Part shown: piece by piece, positions 60,101-64,000 of the stretch
Position numbering within the stretch: the stretch's first letter is position 1
How the letters are laid out: each line of letters begins with the position of its first letter
Assembly (NCBI GenBank): GCA_009760855.2
Contig: WPIO01000024.1
Span: forward strand, 325,001-389,000
Length of the DNA: 64,000 nt
Source: Cristatella mucedo
Taxonomy: Eukaryota; Bryozoa; Phylactolaemata; Cristatellidae
Reading direction: 5' to 3'
Program-made: the position numbers and the translations under genes
The notes under the pieces: model-generated
Told to the model about the DNA's origin: nothing
What the model saw: only the letters and a program-made list of their open reading frames with translations
Databases searched by the model: none

Positions 60101-60464
60101 AATCTAAAGAAATATTTAAAAGCACTTTCTTCAGGCTACTGGCAGCAGTAACAGAAATATCAACTCGAATCTGATGCAGAGATCAGGCAGAACCAGATGA
60201 GACATAATGTCTGCCCACGTAACGCCTATCCCACACCCATGCACAAGCAGCCATTTCTTTTCTGAAAGCAGGCGAGCTAGCTAAATCAAATAAATGCACT
60301 GACCTCCAGGGAATGCATGCACTAAGTAGCAGCCGCTATACTTAGTAGCAGGCAGGGTCAGTGAGGCACTCACCTGCAACCAAGTGGTCGCCGCCGATGT
60401 GTAGAGCGCTGGCTATTTCATGATCGCCTGCCAGAGAGCCAGCCATCTCGCTTTCGTCTGACAT
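38544..60464 (-). CDS. BANP: BANP/SMAR1, BEN-domain transcription factor (11 exons, complete frame)
   Basis: BANP is a nuclear DNA-binding regulator of CpG-island promoters; its BEN domain reads the CGCG element (family knowledge). Exons in transcript order: 60374-60464, 59497-59615, 52210-52343, 49609-49751, 49383-49458, 46976-47139, 46611-46705, 45934-46125, 43119-43205, 41070-41135, 38544-38657. The sum is 1281 nt, an uninterrupted 426 residues. Exon 2 carries [10 protein letters not shown] (nuclear signal region); exon 3 a coiled coil; exons 4-5 [13 protein letters not shown] and [10 protein letters not shown]; exons 6-7 the BEN domain ([53 protein letters not shown]); exon 8 a Gln-rich segment; the last exon an acidic tail ending DDSDVS. 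Exons 1-8 are near certain. Exons 9 (43119-43205) and 10 (41070-41135) rest on splice sites and phase 0 ends rather than clear homology. Confidence 0.92.
39365..39447 (+). repeat. LINE-1 3' tail
   Basis: GCAAATGTCAAAGGCCTAGAAAGAGA hairpin and ATTATTATTATTG tail. Abuts a LINE-2 fragment at 39455. BANP intron 38657-41070. Confidence 0.7.
39455..39870 (+). mobile_element. LINE-2 C-terminal fragment
   Basis: RPDLITAIS-like block (CTCCGTCCAGACTTAATTAC), DNQYAVPFF / [13 protein letters not shown] and the 3' CTACTCACTTCCTCGACTG. Forward strand, opposite to BANP. Confidence 0.6.
40255..40560 (-). mobile_element. Degraded LINE-1 fragment
   Basis: The TGCATATGAACTGAATGCAGG and CCTCCAAAGGGTTTCAAG blocks match the reverse LINE-1 body seen at 14150 and 8270. 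No hairpin or tail remains. Confidence 0.45.
41070..41135 (-). CDS. BANP: Probable BANP exon 10
   Basis: A 66-nt exon, phase 0 at both ends, reading [14 protein letters not shown] and on to GSTIQ with donor GTAACG. It joins in frame to the terminal exon that begins [12 protein letters not shown]. The SGETA/TIQ composition is typical of activator-type Gln/Ser/Thr tails. It could be skipped without a frameshift. Confidence 0.6.
41490..41662 (+). mobile_element. SINE-A copy
   Basis: AGGTAAGGCGGTCGCTTTTCACGACCTC head, box B GGGTTCGAATTC, body AAGGCTCTTCTGTCGCCAT, end AGGCTACTAAATCAGCTAGT. BANP intron. Confidence 0.8.
42008..42152 (+). mobile_element. SINE-A copy, 5'-truncated
   Basis: Begins near box B (GGGGTCAAATTCCG), then CAATCCTTTACTGCC, CAAGGTTCTTCTGCTGC and GGCTGTTGGATCAGC. 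BANP intron 41135-43119. Confidence 0.6.
43119..43205 (-). CDS. BANP: Probable BANP exon 9
   Basis: An 87-nt phase-0/phase-0 exon of 29 codons. It has a strong acceptor (T-rich tract then GGCAG) and a GT donor after CTCCAGAAG, and reads [17 protein letters not shown] and on. It lies between two phase-0 BANP exons on the same strand, so it fits without breaking frame. I cannot align it to vertebrate BANP, whose C-terminal half is variable, so it may be alternative or spurious. Confidence 0.5.
43555..44160 (-). mobile_element. LINE-1 3' end, degraded
   Basis: AATACAATAAA tail complement, hairpin AGCACTCTAAGAGGACTAAATATC at 43611-43650, then reverse UTR and RT C-terminal homology to 44150. Followed at 44205-44300 by a forward tail, making another tail pair. 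Confidence 0.6.
44419..44590 (+). mobile_element. SINE-A copy, well preserved
   Basis: GTGAGCCGTGATGGCACACTAGG head, box B GTGGGTTCGATTCCGG at 44478-44493, full body with GTGGTGATAGCCGTAAAGGC and end GAGGCTGTTTAATCAGC. It is fused directly to a LINE-1 3' end starting at 44591. Confidence 0.85.
44591..44990 (+). mobile_element. LINE-1 3' end, well preserved
   Basis: Begins CTCGTACAAACCTTAAATCC, homologous to 24178 in the long copy; RT C-terminus, UTR and a perfect hairpin (AAAGCGCC 44919-44926, GGGCGCTTT 44950-44958). BANP intron. Confidence 0.8.
45020..45335 (-). mobile_element. LINE-1 internal fragment
   Basis: Reverse-strand [18 protein letters not shown] / [14 protein letters not shown] corresponds to LILKFISQSKKTPSPLDP / LRCIDRLLPCITAL at 22780-22890 in the long copy. 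It lacks the 3' end, unusual for a target-primed insertion, so it was separated by rearrangement. Confidence 0.65.
45565..45720 (-). mobile_element. SINE-B copy
   Basis: AAATAAATAAATA tail complement, LINE-like half GAGCCCTGTGAGATCTTAATC, then GGCACGAGCCCACAG, CAAATACGTTCACTCACC and TTGGTCGAGGCGAGC. It ends about 215 bases from BANP exon 8. Confidence 0.7.
45789..45803 (+). repeat. G homopolymer run
   Basis: About 13 consecutive G, 130 bases downstream of BANP exon 8 on the transcript (C run in the pre-mRNA). Confidence 0.85.
47279..47437 (+). repeat. GA/CT microsatellite, about 158 bp
   Basis: Almost pure (GA)n interrupted by GAATGAGAGAGAATGA units. On the BANP strand it reads as (CT)n about 140 bases upstream of exon 6, a polypyrimidine-rich intron segment. 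Confidence 0.95.
48083..48153 (+). repeat. CA/TG microsatellite
   Basis: ACACACAAACACACAAAC start then pure (AC)n to 48152. BANP intron 47139-49383. Confidence 0.95.
48180..48345 (-). mobile_element. SINE-B copy
   Basis: Tail complement, AGCGCCCTAGGAGGAGCCAATC, GGGCTCGAGCCCACGACC, CTTGACCTTGGTCGAGGC, and head complement CACTAAGCCAAACCAG. Directly follows the CA array. Confidence 0.75.
48610..48768 (-). mobile_element. SINE-A copy
   Basis: ATATAGCAGCAGAAGAGCCC (3' end complement), GCAATAAAGGATTACAC, GGACCACGACCTGG and GAGTACCTTACACCCTGGGC head complement. Confidence 0.65.
49862..49912 (+). repeat. G-rich tract with G-quadruplex pattern
   Basis: CCCGGGCGGAGGGGGGCC followed by about 14 consecutive G, 110-160 bases upstream of BANP exon 4 (C-rich on the transcribed RNA). 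Confidence 0.8.
49940..50012. repeat. Triple-hairpin palindrome
   Basis: Three copies of a 17-bp hairpin unit (GTCATCT-GCT-AGATGAC) at 49950-49966, 49969-49985 and 49988-50004, spaced exactly 19 bases. They are enclosed by an outer inverted repeat CCTCAAGC (49940-49947) and GCTTGAGG (50005-50012). The outer arms and each unit can pair, so several mutually exclusive structures are possible. BANP intron 49751-52210. Confidence 0.9.
50290..50465 (+). mobile_element. SINE-A copy, well preserved
   Basis: GTGAGCCGTAATGGCACACCAGG head, box B GGGTTCGAATACTG, body TCGTGATAGCCGTAAAGGC, end AGGCTGTTAAATTAGCG with T tract. Confidence 0.85.
51213..51845 (+). mobile_element. SINE-A copy split by a LINE-2 insertion
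   Basis: The 5' part (51213-51326: box B GGGATCGAATCCAG, GCGATCCTTTGTTGCC, ending CGCTGGTGAT) and the 3' part (51787-51845: GTAAAGGCTCTTCTG to GGCTGTTGAATAAGC plus T tract) are the two ends of one SINE. Only about four bases of the consensus are missing at the join. Confidence 0.8.
51327..51786 (-). mobile_element. LINE-2 3' end nested in SINE-A
   Basis: ATGTGATGTAT tail complement, then the AACACCCACATGG-type 3' end and the RT C-terminal block ([19 protein letters not shown]), truncated at 51786. BANP intron 49751-52210. Confidence 0.8.
52712..52858 (-). mobile_element. LINE-2 3' end fragment
   Basis: TAATGTAATGTAATGTAT tail complement, CTGTAACTCCACAAAGTC, GGTAGCCAACAGAATTC. Short 5'-truncated insertion. 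Confidence 0.75.
53035..53335 (+). mobile_element. LINE-2 3' end
   Basis: CGGTCCTGAGCTGCTACTTCC, CTGATGGCTACCGAAAGCCG, AACACCCACATAG and GATACATTACAATA tail. Forward copy facing the minus copy at 52.7 kb. Confidence 0.75.
53440..53652 (-). mobile_element. LINE-1 3' end, 5'-truncated
   Basis: Half of the hairpin complement (TTTCTAGGCACTTTACATTTG), then UTR blocks GTTAGGGGTGACGTGC and GTGTCAGCACGCATAAGC. Confidence 0.7.
53990..54905 (-). pseudogene. Tc1/mariner-type transposase fossil
   Basis: Minus-strand fragments in order: an N-terminal helix-turn-helix-like stretch ([27 protein letters not shown]) at 54880-54710, [18 protein letters not shown] near 54450, [17 protein letters not shown] near 54290-54230 (usual form F-Q-Q-D-N-D-P-K-H), and [17 protein letters not shown] with a stop near 54180-54130. 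Frameshifted throughout; terminal inverted repeats not located. BANP intron 52343-59497. Confidence 0.75.
55440..56220 (+). mobile_element. LINE-1 copy, degraded
   Basis: RT blocks around DGIDHQVL (55455) and [11 protein letters not shown] (55600-55640), then later RT C-terminus, and a hairpin with TTATTTTTATTATTATTATT tail at 56148-56222. The active-site segment is too damaged to read. Confidence 0.65.
56223..56815 (+). mobile_element. LINE-1 3' end, degraded
   Basis: Starts within the RT C-terminus ([33 protein letters not shown]), UTR and a partial hairpin near 56745-56790. It abuts the tail of the preceding copy, so two LINEs are arranged head to tail. Confidence 0.6.
56943..57002. repeat. 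TA microsatellite
   Basis: Pure (TA)30, followed directly by a LINE-1 tail (57003-57081). Confidence 0.95.
57003..57081 (+). repeat. LINE-1 3' tail between two TA arrays
   Basis: TTTGCAGTAAATGTAAGGCGCCTAG hairpin with TA instead of ATT as the tail: the second TA array begins exactly where the ATT tail should be. Confidence 0.75.
57082..57165. repeat. TA microsatellite
   Basis: About 42 TA units, starting at the 3' end of the LINE-1 tail. Confidence 0.95.
57215..57320 (-). repeat. LINE-1 3' tail, inverted
   Basis: AATAATAATAATA complement tail and hairpin AAAGCGCGCTCAGAGAAC at 57238-57285. It is an inverted partner of the 57003-57081 copy. Confidence 0.75.
57340..59221. other. BANP intron sequence, nothing recognised
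   Basis: Short frames on both strands, none with a family motif. A 57576-57839 minus frame ([18 protein letters not shown]) resembles the C-terminal end of a CR1-type RT but is too short to call. Confidence 0.35.
59222..59490 (+). mobile_element. SINE-B, one full copy plus a partial second
   Basis: A full head-to-hairpin unit (GGTTTGGCCCAGTGGTTACAGG ... GGTTCTTTTTAGGGCAC) runs into a second head (GTTAAGGTGCTCGCCCCG) and second hairpin tail (GTGAAGCGCCTGAATAGAG, ending AATGAATTACATTTTATTT). It ends 7 bases from BANP exon 2. Confidence 0.75.
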
Positions 60465-60467
60465 CTA

Positions 60468-60494
60468 CTAACCAAATACGCTTTCGTCTGACAT
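60468..60494 (-). promoter_or_regulatory. Eight-codon upstream ORF duplicated from the BANP start
   Basis: A 30-bp tandem duplication repeats the BANP start: ATGTCAGACGAAAGC occurs at the start ATG (60464) and again exactly 30 nt upstream (60494). The upstream copy reads MSDESVFG and stops at TAG, and a second TAG directly abuts the true ATG. If it lies in the 5' UTR it is a small uORF in the same frame. Both copies follow an AG (CGCAG, TAGTAG), so either could instead be a splice acceptor. Confidence 0.5.
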
Positions 60495-61084
60495 CTGCGA
60501 ATCAAATGCGTGTCCAGGACAAACACAAGCAGCATCGAAAAGAGCAAATTTTTAAAAGCTCAAAACAAACTAAAGCTGTTGCTTTTGCATAATCTATATA
60601 ACTTTAGCTGACAGCTACAGACTAGCAGCCTCTTTGGTTTTGCAAGATGCACAGGATCGCTTGAGTCACACAAGGCTGAGCTGTCAATTGGGATGATCTT
60701 GCTGGGTGCTCGTAATCAGGGTCGACCTCGTTGACGACCACCTTGGTTTTTAATTTTGCAGAAGACAATCTCTGCAGCCAATCCGACACGTTCGATCCCT
60801 GCTCAGGATTAGGGCTACTCGGAGCTACGGCTAGCTAATAAGTTTGTTGGCGCCAGGATCTTCTCCGGCCTAGACTGCAGTGAGTGAGCATTGGTAGGGC
60901 TGCAGCAAAAATACCGTCGAGCCTCGGCAGTTGGTGCTAAATTTGGCCCTCGTGTTGCTTTTTCAATCCAAGAAACTCAGTCGCACGTTCCATTCGCTTA
61001 AAAGAGCTTCAGCGACTGGTGAAAGAACATGGTCTACAGATCTGAATCTGATACTGGGGCGCGCCTACGTTGAGGTACTCAAGG

Positions 61085-61340
61085 GCAGTTAAAAAGAAGC
61101 CAAAAATGCACCGGTTCACCGGTTTCTCATAGCCTTTACTGGGTCCTCGTGATTTGTCCTTTGAGCGCTTATGAATGCTGACACAGTGCATGCTCTACCT
61201 CTAACGATGCTATGCTTGCTGACATATCGACGTTACCTACCACCAACCATTTGACCAAGCTTCCTTTACAGCATATTTAAAGTGCCTAGAAAGAGACTAG
61301 GTTGTCTGAGGGTGCTAAACAAATTTATTAGTATTATTAC
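61085..61340 (+). mobile_element. LINE-1 3' end
   Basis: UTR block GAATGCTGACACAGTGCATGC, hairpin at 61276-61318 and ATTAGTATTATTAC tail, which adjoins the GA array. Confidence 0.65.
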
Positions 61341-61344
61341 TACT

Positions 61345-61850
<506 letters not shown>

Positions 61851-62439
61851 GGGCTGCATTTGCCAGAGCGCCCACCTTGCAGCCTAGATCTTTGGCCAAA
61901 AACTGCCTAAATCATTCAATCGTTCCATCGGTACACGCACTGAAATGTAGGACAGCAATGGCCGATTGACCACTGCGCTCGACCGCATCTGCCCCAAATG
62001 ATGCCGTACAGGAAGAGGAGGATCATGCAGCTTCAGAGTAGCCACTGGAAAATAACGCAACAAGCAATTGTCCTCTCAACCACATAGACGTATAGGCTGC
62101 AAAGAAGCAGCCAGTAATTTATGGACTGCATTTCCGTTCAGATGCGCTTTGCTCTGGTGTGCCTGCCCACTTCGTGCACAGTGCACAGCTGCTGCGACAA
62201 CTAAACAAGAGTGCTAAATGGCCACGTGACAAACAGCGCACATGAAAACACCAGGTGTGCTTCCCGCAGAACTTTGACAAGTGAGCACTTGCCAAGTTCT
62301 CGATTCCCTGTTGAAGCACTTGCACAAGCAGCGTGGCAGCACTTCGCGAGTCAAGCGCGGGCAGCCAATGCAGCGATGGTTCGAGAAATCGAGTACACCC
62401 TCACACTGGCTCAAGTTATTGCAGATGTCCTTTCGAAGG

Positions 62440-62880
62440 CACCAGCTTGGCTGTTTCATACCTGGCTGAACTGCTGCATCAGTTGCAACCTCCTCATGGA
62501 CCTCTGGACCCCAGGACCTCTGGGGACAATAAATTGTCTGTTCTGTTCCACCACTTAAAAGACAACATTGGCAACAGAAGCTTTTGCTCTGCAGGTCCTA
62601 GAACTCACTTCCACAAATCTTACGCTACGACATCTACTGTTCTGCTGCCGACTATGGCATGCCCTTTCCAGCCGTCCTGAGCTGCTGCTTCCATGCTACT
62701 CACTACCGTAGTTGCTCTCCTGACTTAGCTATGTTTCTCACTTTCTCTTTGTTGCATGAGATGAAATCTGTTGGCTACCAAATGCGTACCGAAAGCCGCT
62801 TAGGCTGTGAGTACGCTACAGAAAGCTCTCCAGCGTAACGCCCACCAATGTAGCCTTGGCGGCTTATAGGCAGCGATACA
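62440..62880 (+). mobile_element. LINE-2 3' end
   Basis: [14 protein letters not shown] block, GDNKLSVLFHHLK, NRSFCSAGPR, then CTACTCACTACCGTAGTTGC and the AACGCCCACC 3' end. Confidence 0.7.
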
Positions 62881-63127
62881 GACATTAACCGCTTCGTCCT
62901 TCCGAAGCAGGCCCCGGCTCCGGACGACGCAGCGTCTTGCAGCAGCAGGGTTGGAAGCAAGCCGGGAACGCAGCAAACGCCGAATAGCTATCGTCACGCA
63001 AGCGGCCGGTCAGCCCGCAAGGCAGCGGCAGCACAAAACTCGCGAACGGGGACGGAGAGCTAAGAGCGCTCGGCGAGCGAGCCAGCTAGCGAGTCCCTCC
63101 CTCCAAAGACACGCTGCTGTGCGTTGG

Positions 63128-63500
63128 GTGTGCTGTAATGTAATGTATCTCCGCCTGTAACTCCACAAAGTCATAAAGACCATGTGGGTGTTACGCATGA
63201 GAGTTTTGTATAGCGCACTCACAGCCTAAGCGGCTTTCGGTACGCATTCGGTAGCCAACAGACTTCGTCTCACGTAACATAGAGAAAGTGGGAAGCATAG
63301 CAGAGTCAGGAGAGCAGTTGAGGTATTGAGTAGCATGGAAGTAGCAGCTCATGACCGCTGAAAAGGATGAGCCATCGTCGGCAGTAGGAGAGTAGTTGTC
63401 GTTGCGTAAGAATTGTGGAAGCGAGTTCCACAGTCTAGGACCTGCAGAGCTAAAGCTTCTATCGCCAACGGTCTTTAAGCGGAGGAATGGAACAGCTCTG
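63128..63500 (-). mobile_element. LINE-2 3' end, 5'-truncated
   Basis: TGTAATGTAATGTATCTCC tail complement, then the ACTCCACAAAGTC / CATGTGGGTGTTACGC 3' end and RT C-terminal block. Truncated at about 63497. Confidence 0.8.
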
Positions 63501-64000
63501 CGGAGCGGAAGAGGTGGGCGGCATTCTGACGGAGAAGGTCGGCAGCGCCGACCTCACAATCAGCCGTCGCTGAAAGGCTGCCGGCGGCGCTGCTAGCGCA
63601 CCGCCCGATCTGGGCGGGCGAGTGAGCGTTATACCAACGACGACACCGCCAACACGAGCAAGCCTAACTTGTCGGCGCGAGAGGTCGAACGTCGGATGCG
63701 CATACCCCTACCCCCTTCTGGAGCACGTCAACAAACCGCAAATAGCTCAAGCGTGCCGCAGCGACGCAACATACCAGCCAGACTCAAACGCAGGCTCCAC
63801 TACCTGAGGCGTGCGATGTTGCACGAGCTACTTTGCAATACGAGATACTATGTTCAAAATGCACGCCATACCGTCTTTGCAAATGACTTGGCCCACGTGG
63901 ACTCGAAAGGGACAACGCAGCCATCGCGACGCTACCGGCTTAAACACAAATGGGGGAATACCTTTTCCGGACTCACGCGACAACTCGAACAATCTCGGAC
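63501..64000. other. GC-rich sequence, nothing recognised
   Basis: Higher GC and CpG than the rest of the right flank, without a motif, splice-supported exon or repeat I can identify. Confidence 0.3.

Overview
This is animal nuclear DNA: genes split by many GT-AG introns, packed with L2/CR1-type LINE fragments, tRNA-headed SINEs and simple repeats. The sequence does not fix the species. Vertebrate-like versions of two genes plus dense L2/CR1 LINEs suggest an invertebrate metazoan, such as a lophotrochozoan, chelicerate or invertebrate deuterostome. Almost every open frame in the raw six-frame view is noise or a dead transposon; the real coding sequence lies in short exons that had to be assembled by splice phase.

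Three cellular genes were reconstructed. (1) AAAS, encoding the nuclear-pore WD-repeat protein aladin, on + from 3360 to 20902: thirteen exons, lacking the first exon and a short stretch between 17713 and 19900. (2) A small gene on + from 30824 to 33753 with a TATA box and five exons, encoding a 160-residue secreted protein with eight cysteines. I cannot name its family, and it is the best candidate for something undescribed. (3) BANP (SMAR1), a BEN-domain DNA-binding protein, on - from 60464 down to 38544: eleven exons whose summed coding length of 1281 nt stays in one frame from ATG to stop.

Layout: 1-2.1 kb holds a Ty3/gypsy pol fossil between LINE tails; 3.4-20.9 kb is AAAS with repeat-filled introns; 21.1-27.0 kb is a tail-to-tail pair of dead L2-like LINEs (called LINE-1 here); 27-30.5 kb is intergenic with SINEs and one unexplained open frame; 30.8-34.3 kb is the secreted-protein gene; 35.3-37.8 kb is a second L2-like family (LINE-2) interrupted by a LINE-1 tail; 38.5-60.5 kb is BANP, whose introns carry SINEs, nested LINEs, a Tc1/mariner fossil, GA/CA/TA arrays and an unusual triple-hairpin palindrome; 60.5-64 kb is BANP upstream DNA with a 500-bp GA array and LINE-2 pieces.

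The repeats form two LINE families (LINE-1 with a hairpin 3' end and ATT tail; LINE-2 with an ATGTA tail) and two SINE families (SINE-A, and SINE-B whose 3' end copies the LINE-1 hairpin). Their nesting gives a relative age order. The names LINE-1, LINE-2, SINE-A and SINE-B are local labels only. No rRNA gene, intact tRNA gene or CRISPR array was seen.
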